Origin: Ramlibacter sp.
Lineage (GTDB): Bacteria > Pseudomonadota > Gammaproteobacteria > Burkholderiales > Burkholderiaceae_C
Reading direction: 5' to 3'
Length of the DNA stretch: 21,872 bases
NCBI GenBank assembly: GCA_023701085.1
Contig: JAMPXR010000002.1
Span: 1-21,872, forward strand
In this document: positions 1 through 7,106 of the stretch, piece by piece
Layout of the letters: every line of letters starts with the position of its first letter
Numbering within the stretch: the first letter of the stretch is position 1
The notes under the pieces: generated by a model
What the model was told of the DNA's origin: nothing
Database searches by the model: none
The model's input: only the letters and a program-made list of their open reading frames with translations
Program-made: the position numbers and the translations under genes

Positions 1-552
1 GACTGGGACGCCATCCTGGCGGAGATGAAGACCATCAAGATCTCGCTCAAGGCCAATCCGCGCAACAACGCGCTGGGCTTCGTGTTCCACAAGCAGGGCG
101 GCAACCTGCTCAAGACCAAGTCCGACATCGAGCACGACGTGCGCGTGCTGCTGGGCGGCATGGCCAACGAGGAACTGTTCTTCGGCGAGGACGGGACCAC
201 CAACGGCGCGCACAACGACATCACGCGCGTGACGCGGCTGCTGCACCATGCCGTCGCGGAGATGGGCATGTACCGCAAGACGCGGCTCAATTTCGGCGCG
301 CTGGCCAGCGATGGCCATGGCGGCCGGCACCTCGACGAGGAAACCCGCGGCATCATGGAACTGCAGAGCGAGCGGCTCTACGGCGAGACCAAGGCGCTGC
401 TGGCGCGCCTGAAGCCGCTGACCGAACACCTCGCGGGCAAGCTGATGGACAAGAGCGAGATGAGCCTGGCCGAAGCGCTGTTCGAAATCCGCAGCTTCGA
501 GGCGGCCTGCTACGAATTCAGCAGCCGCGCCGGACTGGCCAACCCGGTCTGA
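1..552 (+). CDS. FtsH-like ATP-dependent zinc metalloprotease, C-terminal part (5' end outside window)
   Basis: The reading frame is open from base 1 and ends at TGA 550-552, so this is the 3' end of a longer gene; the ATG at 25 is internal. The visible 183 residues match the C-terminal peptidase M41 domain of FtsH-type AAA+ proteases, which degrade membrane and misfolded proteins. Diagnostic features are LLGGMANEELFFGE, matching the family's GGR-AEE-FG block, and NGAHNDITRVT, matching the family's TGASNDI-RAT block, whose Asp is the third zinc ligand. A helical tail follows (LMDKSEMSLAEALFEI). The AAA+ domain and HEXXH motif would lie upstream of base 1. The domain is divergent from canonical FtsH (GMANEE instead of GGRAAEE, longer linkers), so it may be a paralogue rather than the housekeeping FtsH. 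Family assignment is fairly sure; substrate and symbol are not. Confidence 0.8.
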   Translation, partial: DWDAILAEMKTIKISLKANPRNNALGFVFHKQGGNLLKTKSDIEHDVRVLLGGMANEELFFGEDGTTNGAHNDITRVTRLLHHAVAEMGMYRKTRLNFGALASDGHGGRHLDEETRGIMELQSERLYGETKALLARLKPLTEHLAGKLMDKSEMSLAEALFEIRSFEAACYEFSSRAGLANPV

Positions 553-571
553 ACCCCGGCGCGCGCGGCGC

Positions 572-1156
572 TTACTTGGCCGCCGGCTTGGCGGGCGCGC
601 GCGAAGCCGCGGCGGCCGGCGGCGCGGCGGTGACGCCCAGGCGCTTGGCCACGGTCTGCTCGAGCGAGCGCACCTTCGGCTCGATCACACCGCGGGTGTC
701 GGCCACCACCTTGTCGATCAGGACCTTCTGCATCTCGTCGCCCATTTGCCGGAACTTGCCGTACACCGGCGATTCGATGATGGACAGGACCTGCTTGAGT
801 TCATCTTCGGTGAATTTTTCCTCCAGCAGCGCTCCGATCGTGCTGGGCGCGAGCTTCACGGCCCGGTCGCGCACCAGGGGGAAGGCGTCGTCCACATACT
901 TCTGGATGTCGGCGCGGATTTCCTTGGCCACCGCTTCCTGCTTGTCTTTCGCCACGCGTGCCGGCAGGGCGTTCGCGGCATTGCCCATCAATTCGACGGC
1001 AGGCTGCTCGACCAAGCCGCGCGCCGTGGCTTCGATGCCGGATTGCTGGGCCTTGAGGATTTTGGCGACCAGCTCCTTCTTGGCGGGGGAGGGCTGAGCT
1101 TGCGCCGCCGCGGCGGCCGTGAAGAGGATGGCGAGGAGCAGGGTTTTCTTGAGCAT
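572..1156 (-). CDS. DUF2059 domain-containing secreted protein
   Basis: This encodes 194 aa from ATG 1156 (MLKKTLLLAILF). I prefer this start to an in-frame one at 1201 because it begins directly with a typical signal peptide (Lys-rich n-region, hydrophobic core, AAAQAQ cleavage region), while the extra 15 residues are basic and non-conserved in character. No strong Shine-Dalgarno sequence is visible. The mature part is helical. Its C-terminal half has the look of DUF2059: ELKQVLSIIESPVYGKF, followed by a helix with QKVLIDKVVADTRG. The end is an Ala/Pro-rich tail. The family is periplasmic or exported and has no established biochemical role. It is convergent with the FtsH-like gene, only 19 nt away. 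Confidence is high that it is a gene and moderate for the family. Confidence 0.8.
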   Translation of the reverse strand: MLKKTLLLAILFTAAAAAQAQPSPAKKELVAKILKAQQSGIEATARGLVEQPAVELMGNAANALPARVAKDKQEAVAKEIRADIQKYVDDAFPLVRDRAVKLAPSTIGALLEEKFTEDELKQVLSIIESPVYGKFRQMGDEMQKVLIDKVVADTRGVIEPKVRSLEQTVAKRLGVTAAPPAAAASRAPAKPAAK

Positions 1157-1265
1157 GGGCGATCTTAAACGCCCAGCTCCCGCCGACGGGACGCGCGCCA
1201 CGCTTCACGCACACGATCTCCCACGATCGGTAACGCCCGTGACCGCGCGTAAGCCACGGCGATGC

Positions 1266-1757
1266 TCATGGGCAGTTCAGGACGCCGGCCTGCAGCGTGC
1301 ACAGCCCGTTCGGGCCGATCAGCAAGGGGCCCATGCTGTTGAGCCGGCGGCCCTCGCTGTCCCAGCAGCCCGCCGGGTCGCATGTGGTGATGGTGGGCGC
1401 GCGCGGGATCGCAAGCGGCGGTGGCGGCACGGCCGCGGCGGGCGGCTGCGCCTGCGCGGGGCGGGGACCGATGACGGCGGGCGGCACGGCCCGCGGCGGA
1501 TCGGGCGCGCCCGAGCGGCTCCGGCTGCCGCTGCCGGAACCCAGGCAGGCCTCGCCAGCGCGTCGGCGTGCCTGCGCCATCCGCGACGCATCGGCCTGCC
1601 GGTTGTGGACGGCTTCGTCGATCGCCTTGTCCAGTTGCGCGCGTGCCGCCGTGCATTCTGGCGAGCTCAGCGGATCGGACGCCGCTGCCGCTGCGGCGGC
1701 GGCCGTGGCCGTCGCGACGGCGAGCAGGGCGCAAGCCATGTCGCGGATCATGGACAT
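1266..1757 (-). CDS. Small secreted proline-rich protein with conserved Cys-containing C-terminus, hypothetical
   Basis: This encodes 163 aa. The N-terminus (MSMIRDMACALLAVATATAAAA) reads as a signal peptide, so the product is probably periplasmic. A helical Cys-containing segment follows (ECTAARAQLDKAIDEAV, about residues 34-50, then EACLG). Next come a Ser/Arg/Gly stretch and a Pro/Ala-rich linker (about 80-120). The C-terminal block has four cysteines (CDPAGCWDSEGRRLNSMGP, then GLC and NCP at the end) and looks like the most constrained part. I recall similar hypothetical proteins in Burkholderiales but cannot name a domain. ATG 1751, two codons in, is an alternative start. The linker shares IGPRPAQ-x-QPP with the SH3 protein at 15912-16529. 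Function is unknown. Confidence 0.7.
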   Translation of the reverse strand: MSMIRDMACALLAVATATAAAAAAAASDPLSSPECTAARAQLDKAIDEAVHNRQADASRMAQARRRAGEACLGSGSGSRSRSGAPDPPRAVPPAVIGPRPAQAQPPAAAVPPPPLAIPRAPTITTCDPAGCWDSEGRRLNSMGPLLIGPNGLCTLQAGVLNCP

Positions 1758-1859
1758 TGGAGCGGCGTGCGCGGATCCGGTTTCACTGTCACGGCCTCGT
1801 CCGACAAGGCTTTCGCCCAGGCTTGCCTAAGCTGGGCTCGATCCCTGGAGGAACGAGCC

Positions 1860-2084
1860 ATGACATCCCGCCGCGACACCAGTCCCACCCGCGCCAAGCT
1901 GGGCGATCGACCCACCTCTTCGGTTCCGGCATCCAGGGACATCGGCGAGAACAGCGCCAGCGAACTGGTCGAGTCGCCGCTTCAACCGGGCCACGATCCG
2001 CTCGATCCGCACGACTTCGCGGATGGCGGGGGCAGCGGCGGCGCCGAGGCATTCCGCCGCTCCAGGGTGAAGCCGGACCGGTGA
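1860..2084 (+). CDS. Small hydrophilic protein, hypothetical
   Basis: This 74-aa ORF starts at ATG 1860, preceded by a good Shine-Dalgarno sequence (GGAGG, about 8 nt before the start) in a gap where no other gene fits. The product is hydrophilic, with no signal peptide, no membrane segment and no cysteines. It has a basic start (MTSRRDTSPTRAK), an acidic middle (ENSASELVESP, DPLDPHDF), a Gly/Ser run and a basic tail (RRSRVKPDR). It is probably disordered. A longer in-frame reading from 1119 runs antisense through the neighbouring genes and is not credible upstream of this point. No family is recognised. The ribosome-binding site is the main argument that it is translated. Confidence 0.5.
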   Translation: MTSRRDTSPTRAKLGDRPTSSVPASRDIGENSASELVESPLQPGHDPLDPHDFADGGGSGGAEAFRRSRVKPDR

Positions 2085-2183
2085 CGATGTTCGAGGCGCG
2101 CCGTCCCCGGGCGCCCGCGGCAAGATCCGGCCCGGCGTCGCGAAACGGCGGTGCCGCAAACCCGCTTGCGCGATGATGCGCAC

Positions 2184-2999
2184 ATGAAGGTCGCCACCTT
2201 CAACGTCAACGGCATCAAGGCCAGGCTGCCCAAGCTGCTGCAATGGCTGGAACGCGAGCAGCCCGACGTGGCCTGCCTGCAGGAACTCAAGGCCCTGGAC
2301 GGCATGTTTCCGCACCAGGTCTTGCGCGATGCGGGCTACCGGTCGGTATGGAGGGGGCAGCGCTCGTGGAACGGTGTGGCGATTCTCGCGCGCGGTGCGG
2401 ACCTGGTGGAAGTGCGCCGCGAGCTGCCCGGGGACCCCAGCGACGACCACAGCCGGTACCTCGAGGCGGCCGTGGGTGGCGTCATCGTGGCCTGCCTGTA
2501 CCTGCCCAACGGCAACCCGCAACCGGGCCCCAAGTTCAACTACAAGCTCGCCTGGTTCGAACGCATCATCGAACATGCGGCGGGCCTTTACGGCTGCGGC
2601 CATCCCGTCGTGATGGCCGGCGATTACAACGTGGTCCCCACCGATTTCGACATCTACGACCCGCGCTCCTGGCGCAAGGACGCGCTGCTGCAGCCGGAAA
2701 GCCGCGAGTGCTACCAGCGGCTGCTCGGGCCGGGGTGGATCGATTCGATCCGCCATCTGCATCCCGACGTGCCTGTCTTCACGTTCTGGGATTACTTTCG
2801 CAAGCACTGGGAGCGCGACGCGGGGCTGCGCATCGACCACCTTCTGCTCAATGCGCCGCTCGCCCGCTGCTTGACGGGCGCCGGTGTGGATCGCTGGGTG
2901 CGCGCGCAGGAGCACGCGAGCGACCATGCGCCCGCCTGGGTGGAACTGGACCTGTCCAGGCTGCCCGGGAAGGCCGCCGCCCGGCGCAGGGTGCCCTGA
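2184..2999 (+). CDS. xth: Exodeoxyribonuclease III (AP endonuclease, ExoIII/EEP family)
   Basis: This encodes 271 aa, close to the usual ~268 aa of ExoIII. The enzyme cleaves DNA at abasic sites and has 3'-5' exonuclease and 3'-phosphatase activity in base-excision repair, in the cytoplasm. ATG 2184 is chosen because MKVATFNVNGIKARLP is the canonical family N-terminus; earlier starts (e.g. 2151) only add residues unlike the family. All catalytic positions expected in an endonuclease/exonuclease/phosphatase fold are present: Asn7 (FNVNGI), Glu34 (LQEL), Tyr106 (LYLPNG), Asp147 and Asn149 (GDYNVVPTD), Asp218 (RIDHLL) and the SDH motif at 246-248 (ASDHAP). It appears monocistronic, followed 47 nt later by the GST-like gene on the same strand. 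LQEL replaces the more common LQET but keeps the metal-binding Glu. Confidence 0.95.
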   Translation: MKVATFNVNGIKARLPKLLQWLEREQPDVACLQELKALDGMFPHQVLRDAGYRSVWRGQRSWNGVAILARGADLVEVRRELPGDPSDDHSRYLEAAVGGVIVACLYLPNGNPQPGPKFNYKLAWFERIIEHAAGLYGCGHPVVMAGDYNVVPTDFDIYDPRSWRKDALLQPESRECYQRLLGPGWIDSIRHLHPDVPVFTFWDYFRKHWERDAGLRIDHLLLNAPLARCLTGAGVDRWVRAQEHASDHAPAWVELDLSRLPGKAAARRRVP

Positions 3000-3046
3000 G
3001 CATGCCGGCCGCAGCGCGCTCGCTTGCGGATGACCTATATTGAAGA

Positions 3047-3787
3047 ATGGCCTATCAACTCCACTACTGGCCCACCATCCAGGGACGCGGTGAATTCGTC
3101 CGGCTGGCGCTGGAAGCGGCGGGAGCGGCGTATGTGGACGTGGCGCGCGGCGACGAGCACCGCGGCCAGGGCATGCCCGCCATGGCGCGCTACCTGGACG
3201 ATCCGTCCGTGGCCCGGCCGCCCTTCGCCTGCCCGTTCCTGGTGGATGGCCGGCGCGTGATCGGGCAGAGCGCGGCCATCCTGTTGTACCTCGGGCCCCG
3301 CCTGGGCCTTGCGGGCAAGAGTGAGGCGGACCGGTTATGGACCCACCAGATCCAGCTGACGATCGCCGACCTGGTGGCCGAGGTGCACGACATGCACCAT
3401 CCGATCGCCAGCAGCCTCTATTACGAACAGCAGAAGCACGAAGCGGCGCGCCGCAGCGTCGATTTCCGCACGACGCGCCTGCCGAAGTTTCTGGCCTGGT
3501 TCGAAGCCGTGCTGCAGCGCAATCGCCGCAACGCCGGGCGCGGCATGCCGCGCCTGGTCGGCAGCCGCCTGAGCTATGCCGACCTTTCGCTGTTCCAGCT
3601 CGTTGAGGGCTTGCGCTACGCGCTGCCCAAGGCCGCCGGGAAGGCGTTGCGCAAGACCCCGCGGATCATCCAGGTGCGTGACGGCGTGGCCGCGCATGAA
3701 CGCGTGGCGGCCTACCTGGCCAGCGATCGCCGGCTGCCGTTCAATGAAGAGGGAATATTCCGGCACTACCCGGAGCTCGACGGCTAG
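3047..3787 (+). CDS. Glutathione S-transferase family protein
   Basis: This encodes 246 aa and is cytosolic. The N-terminal thioredoxin-fold domain (about 1-85) begins YQLHYWPTIQGRGEFVRLALE, in which Tyr7 sits where sigma/mu/alpha-type GSTs carry the catalytic tyrosine. A cis-Pro position lies at Pro63 (ACPFLVD). Gln74-Ser75 (IGQSAAILLYL) is the usual contact for the gamma-glutamyl group of glutathione. A helical C-terminal domain follows, with the GST-like LSYADLSLFQLVEGL segment. The length is a little above the family norm of 200-230. It probably conjugates or reduces electrophiles with glutathione; the actual substrate cannot be read from sequence. A hairpin follows about 70 nt downstream, but its U-tract faces the opposite strand. 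Confidence 0.88.
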   Translation: MAYQLHYWPTIQGRGEFVRLALEAAGAAYVDVARGDEHRGQGMPAMARYLDDPSVARPPFACPFLVDGRRVIGQSAAILLYLGPRLGLAGKSEADRLWTHQIQLTIADLVAEVHDMHHPIASSLYYEQQKHEAARRSVDFRTTRLPKFLAWFEAVLQRNRRNAGRGMPRLVGSRLSYADLSLFQLVEGLRYALPKAAGKALRKTPRIIQVRDGVAAHERVAAYLASDRRLPFNEEGIFRHYPELDG

Positions 3788-3853
3788 GCCGGAAATTTCA
3801 CCGTAGTTTGTCGAAACGAGGTCGGCACCGCCCTTTGACGCGGCCAGTGTCGC

Positions 3854-3884
3854 AAAAAAAGGCCAAGCGAGCCTCGCTTGGCCT
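3854..3884 (-). terminator. Rho-independent terminator reading on the minus strand
   Basis: There is a perfect 12-bp inverted repeat (AGGCCAAGCGAG at 3860-3871, its complement at 3873-3884) flanked on the low-coordinate side by seven A residues (3854-3860). Read on the minus strand this is a strong GC-rich hairpin followed by TTTTTTT, the classic intrinsic terminator. The nearest confident minus-strand gene upstream is the amidohydrolase ending at 4245, about 360 nt away. It therefore ends either the long importer operon or a small transcription unit lying in 3.9-4.2 kb. On the plus strand no U-tract follows the hairpin. Confidence 0.8.
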
Positions 3885-3933
3885 GTAAGCACCCGCGCAC
3901 CGGTCAACTTCCCGGCGCACTGGCACGACGCCG

Positions 3934-4203
3934 TTATGACGCCTTGGAGAACTCTTGCTTCAACGCGAGCGGTCGACCGTCCAGAGGAAGTTGTGCAGCC
4001 TCTGGATGCGATAGTTCACCCTCATCGCGCGCCAGGCCGCCTTGGCGCGATGCGCCCACGTCGGGCGTGAACCTGCGTGAACCATCGACAGTTGGACGGG
4101 TGTCGTATACGCCGAGCTCGGCGACAGGAAAGCTGGCCGGGTCGAATAGGCTGAACAGGCTGAACGCGTCGCCCTGCGCATCCCAACGCACCTGACCGCT
4201 CAT
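3934..4203 (-). pseudogene. Possible small or frameshifted minus-strand gene in an otherwise gene-free gap
   Basis: Between the GST-like gene and the amidohydrolase (3788-4244) no confident gene is seen. The most protein-like reading is minus-strand from ATG 4203: it begins MSGQVRWDAQGDAFSLF and continues FDPASFPVAELGVYDT before becoming less natural. In the next frame, stopping at 3960, the end reads like ordinary protein (AAWRAMRVNYRIQRLHNFLW). A one-base shift near 4045-4052 would join the two into about 80 aa. A minus-strand terminator lies just downstream (3854-3884), consistent with a small transcription unit. No family is recognised. It could equally be non-coding or a chance reading in GC-rich DNA. 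Confidence 0.28.
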
Positions 4204-4244
4204 GTGCAGGCCCCAGCCCACCCGGCAACACCTTCTTTTTGTCT

Positions 4245-5150
4245 TCAGCGCCTGTCCACTCCGGCTTCGAGGCGTTCGTTTCTGGCGGCCGCCGCAAGCT
4301 GTGCAAGGATGTCGCTGCGCAAATCGCCCAGGAAGCGCCGGACATCCGCCGACAGTGCGCCGAACCCCGGCGTCTTTTCGCACGTGGCTTCATCCATGTA
4401 GAGGTCCCGGCGGATCTCGATCTGAATGCTTTGCCTTCCGCGAGCCGGCCGGCCGAAGCGGCGGACGATCTCGCCCCCCTCGTAGGGATGGTTGATGCTG
4501 GCGAGATAGCCTGCCTGGCGCCACCAGTTGGCCACCCAGCAAGTGAAGGCCGGGTCGGCGGTCACACCCTGGCCATCGCTGATGACCAGGTCGGGCCTCA
4601 GGTGCCCGGCATCCGAGTTCATCGCATTGCCCGTGCTCTTCATGGAATGGCAGTTCACGTGCCAGCTGCGGCCGTGGGTGGCAACGGCTCGGTCGATCAG
4701 CGCTTCGAGCTGCGCGTGGTACGGGTGATAGAAGCGGTCCAGCCGAGCGGCCACTTCGTGCGGCAGCAGTTTGCGCGAGTACATCGACACCCCCGGCAAC
4801 GCATACCGGCGGATCAGCCCCATGCCACGGCGGCCCGCCGCGGATAGCTGCGTGAGCGTTGGCCAAGGGCTGGCCAGCATGTCCGGATCGATGTCCAGGG
4901 CCGAGCGGTTCGGGTCGATGTATGCGCGGTGGAAGTTCGCGCACAGCAGGTATCCTCCGACCGAAGGAACGTCACGCCACAGCTCGTCCACGTGGGCGTC
5001 CCAGCTGCTGCGCAGCGCCGCTTGCGGCGCGATGCAGTCTGCGTCGGGCGGCAGCCGGGGACTGCTGTGCGGTGAGTCCACCACCAAGGGGATGGGCGCG
5101 TCCACGGTCGGTGCGCTGACCGTGAAGGAAGCGCTGTCCAGGTTGTTCAT
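4245..5150 (-). CDS. N-formylglutamate amidohydrolase family protein
   Basis: This encodes 301 aa, cytoplasmic. The FGase family hydrolyses N-formyl-L-glutamate to formate and glutamate in some histidine-degradation pathways, and includes enzymes acting on other N-acyl amino acids. Visible family blocks are VVDSPHSSP (25-31), DAHVDELW (51-58), YIDPNRSALDI (77-87), HVNCHSM (164-170, His168), INHPYEGGEIVRRFG (219-233) and QIEIRRDLYMDE (243-254). The His and acidic residues in these blocks probably form the metal site. ATG 5150 overlaps the TGA of the upstream ATPase gene (ATGA), so translation is coupled, and the enzyme is the last gene of the peptide-importer operon. No other hut gene is in the window. 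That makes a role in processing an imported N-substituted amino acid or peptide more likely than histidine catabolism, but this is inference. Confidence 0.88.
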   Translation of the reverse strand: MNNLDSASFTVSAPTVDAPIPLVVDSPHSSPRLPPDADCIAPQAALRSSWDAHVDELWRDVPSVGGYLLCANFHRAYIDPNRSALDIDPDMLASPWPTLTQLSAAGRRGMGLIRRYALPGVSMYSRKLLPHEVAARLDRFYHPYHAQLEALIDRAVATHGRSWHVNCHSMKSTGNAMNSDAGHLRPDLVISDGQGVTADPAFTCWVANWWRQAGYLASINHPYEGGEIVRRFGRPARGRQSIQIEIRRDLYMDEATCEKTPGFGALSADVRRFLGDLRSDILAQLAAAARNERLEAGVDRR

Positions 5151-6148
5151 TGCGTTCCTGCCCCTGGGGCGTTGAGATGGCAGGCCGAAAGGTGCCCGGC
5201 GTCCACTTCGACCATGTCAGGTCGCACTTGCTTGCACACCGCCATCGCCTGGGGGCAACGCGGGTGGAAGGGACAACCGGAGGGCACGTTCAGCGGACTG
5301 GGCATCTCACCCTTGATCGGCCGGTAGGAGACCGGCTTGGCCTCGATGCGCGGAGCGTCCGCGATCAATGCCCGGGTGTAGGGATGGTTGGGACGCGCGA
5401 ACAGCGCTTCGGCCGGAGCCACCTCGACCACACGCCCGAGGTACATGATGGCCACGCGGTCCGCCAGGTACTCCACCACGGCCAGGTTGTGGCTGATGAA
5501 GAGGTACGCGAGGTTGCGCTGTTCGCGCAGATGCTGGAACAGGTTGAGTACTTGCGCCTGGATGGAGACGTCGAGGGCCGACACGGCCTCGTCGCACACC
5601 ACGAGGCTGGGCTCCAGTGCCAGGGCGCGCGCGATCGCGATCCGCTGCCGCTGGCCGCCCGAGAATTGGTGCGGGTACCTCGCCGCATAGCTGGCGTCCA
5701 GGCCTACCTGCAGCAGCAGCTGGGCGACGAACTCCGTCGTGTCCTTGCGGTTCACCAGCCCGTGGTACACCGCGCCCTCGCTGAGCAGCTGGTCCACCCG
5801 CATGCGTGGGTTGAGCGATCCGTACGGGTTCTGGAACACCATCTGCACGGTCTTGTGGATCTCCCGGGTGTCGTCCGCCACGCCATCGCCGGCGCGGACC
5901 TGTACCTTCCCGTCGCTGGGCGGCAGGATGCCGGCAGCGATGCGGCCAAAGGTCGATTTTCCGCAGCCGGACTCGCCCACCAGGCCGAGCACCTCGCCCT
6001 GCCGGATCGTGAGCGTCACGTCGTTCACGGCTTGAAGCCGTTTCGGTGCGCTGCCCAGCCCCATCGCAACCGCGGCGCGGCCGAGTATTCCTTGCGGCGG
6101 CCCGAACTGCTTGGACACGCCGATCGCTTCGAAGATGACGTCGTTCAT
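5147..6148 (-). CDS. Dipeptide/oligopeptide ABC transporter ATP-binding protein (OppF/DppF-like)
   Basis: This encodes 333 aa. It is one of two ATPases energising the importer encoded by the operon, at the cytoplasmic face of the inner membrane. Visible motifs are Walker A GESGCGKST (58-66), Q-loop Gln106 (VFQNPYGSLNP), signature SGGQ (163-166), Walker B LVVCDE (182-187), D-loop SALD and H-loop His220. The Asp-Glu pair is intact, so it should hydrolyse ATP. The C-terminal oligopeptide-transporter domain carries the HPYTRAL motif and four cysteines (292, 298, 305, 323). ATG 6148 was chosen over an earlier in-frame start at 6256 because MNDVIFEAIGVSKQFG is the normal family start and it overlaps the previous stop as ATGA. 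The N-terminal insert before AVNDVTL is typical of the OppF/DppF subunit. Confidence 0.95.
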   Translation of the reverse strand: MNDVIFEAIGVSKQFGPPQGILGRAAVAMGLGSAPKRLQAVNDVTLTIRQGEVLGLVGESGCGKSTFGRIAAGILPPSDGKVQVRAGDGVADDTREIHKTVQMVFQNPYGSLNPRMRVDQLLSEGAVYHGLVNRKDTTEFVAQLLLQVGLDASYAARYPHQFSGGQRQRIAIARALALEPSLVVCDEAVSALDVSIQAQVLNLFQHLREQRNLAYLFISHNLAVVEYLADRVAIMYLGRVVEVAPAEALFARPNHPYTRALIADAPRIEAKPVSYRPIKGEMPSPLNVPSGCPFHPRCPQAMAVCKQVRPDMVEVDAGHLSACHLNAPGAGTQ

Positions 6149-7104
6149 TGTGCGAAGGGGTTGAAGCAGGCAAAGGCGCGGGCCGCGACCTGGGTGGTGG
6201 TGGGGACTTGCCCGCACAACGCGGTGGCCCGGGGGCACCGCGGCGCGAACGCGCACCCGGCCGGCAGGTTCGCCAGCGGCGGCGTGCTGCCGGGAATGGG
6301 CTTGAGCAGGTGGCCGCGCGAGCCGCTGCGCGGCAGCGAGTCGATCAGGCCGCGCGTGTAAGGGTGACGGGGATCGGCGATCACCTCGGCCACCGCCCCT
6401 CGTTCGACGATCCGTCCGGCATACATGACACAGACTTCGTCGGCGATGTCCTTGACCACACTCAAGTCGTGAGTGATCCAGACGAAAGCGGTGCCGCGTT
6501 CGGCCGCCAGCTTCTTGACCTGGTAGAGGATCTGCGCCTGGATCGTGACGTCCAGTGCCGTGGTCGGCTCGTCGGCGATGATGACATCGGGTTTGTTGAT
6601 GATCGCATTAGCGATCGCCACCCGCTGGCGCATCCCGCCGGACAACTCGTGCGGGTATGCCTTCAGCCGTTCGTGCGGTGCCGGGATGCCCACCTCCTCC
6701 AGAGCCCGCAGAGCCAGCTCTCGGGCCTGCGACGCGGTCACGCGCGAATGCACCCGCACGGTTTCGGCCAGCTGGTCCCCGATGCGGATCACCGGGTTGA
6801 GCGCCATCATGGGGTCTTGCAGCACCATGGCGATGCGTTTGCCGCGGATGGCGTTCCAGGCCCGCTCGCCCTGGGCGGCGATGTTCTCGCCGCGCAGCCG
6901 GATTTCACCTCCAGCCACACGGCCAGGCCGGTCGATCAGGTTCATGACCGACAACGCGGTGACCGACTTGCCGCAGCCGGACTCGCCGACCAGCGCGAGG
7001 ATTTCGCCCTCGCGCAGGGAAAACGAAACGTCGTTAACGGCGCGGGCATCGCCTTGCGGCGTGGGGAACACGGTCGTTAAATTCCTGACTTCGAGGATTT
7101 CCAT
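6145..7104 (-). CDS. Dipeptide/oligopeptide ABC transporter ATP-binding protein (OppD/DppD-like)
   Basis: This encodes 319 aa and is the partner ATPase of the 5147-6148 product. Motifs are Walker A GESGCGKS (40-47), Q-loop Gln96 (VLQDPMMALNP), signature LSGGMRQR (154-161; the SGGM form is typical of the OppD/DppD subunit), Walker B VIIADE (174-179) and H-loop His212 (WITHDLS). The C-terminal domain has HPYTRGL and cysteines 284, 290, 297 and 313. In related DppD subunits such a Cys cluster has been linked to an iron-sulphur site; whether that holds here is untested. The start is ATG 7104, two nt after the stop of the permease gene, and its TGA overlaps the next ATG. Longer upstream in-frame sequence lies antisense or out of frame inside the permease gene and was rejected. 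Confidence 0.95.
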   Translation of the reverse strand: MEILEVRNLTTVFPTPQGDARAVNDVSFSLREGEILALVGESGCGKSVTALSVMNLIDRPGRVAGGEIRLRGENIAAQGERAWNAIRGKRIAMVLQDPMMALNPVIRIGDQLAETVRVHSRVTASQARELALRALEEVGIPAPHERLKAYPHELSGGMRQRVAIANAIINKPDVIIADEPTTALDVTIQAQILYQVKKLAAERGTAFVWITHDLSVVKDIADEVCVMYAGRIVERGAVAEVIADPRHPYTRGLIDSLPRSGSRGHLLKPIPGSTPPLANLPAGCAFAPRCPRATALCGQVPTTTQVAARAFACFNPFAQ

Positions 7105-7106
7105 GC

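Noticed and set aside
1119..1859. N-terminal part of a long plus-strand frame ending at 2084
   Set aside because: It is antisense to two signal-peptide-bearing minus-strand genes and Arg-rich. Only the last 74 codons, after a Shine-Dalgarno sequence, are credible.
1827..2927. A 366-codon minus-strand frame covering exodeoxyribonuclease III
   Set aside because: It lies antisense to a gene with every catalytic residue of ExoIII and is rich in Arg/Ala/Val without domain features.
5150..6361. A 403-codon plus-strand frame opposite the ATPase genes
   Set aside because: It is a shadow of the OppF-like gene. The minus strand has complete Walker A, signature and Walker B motifs.
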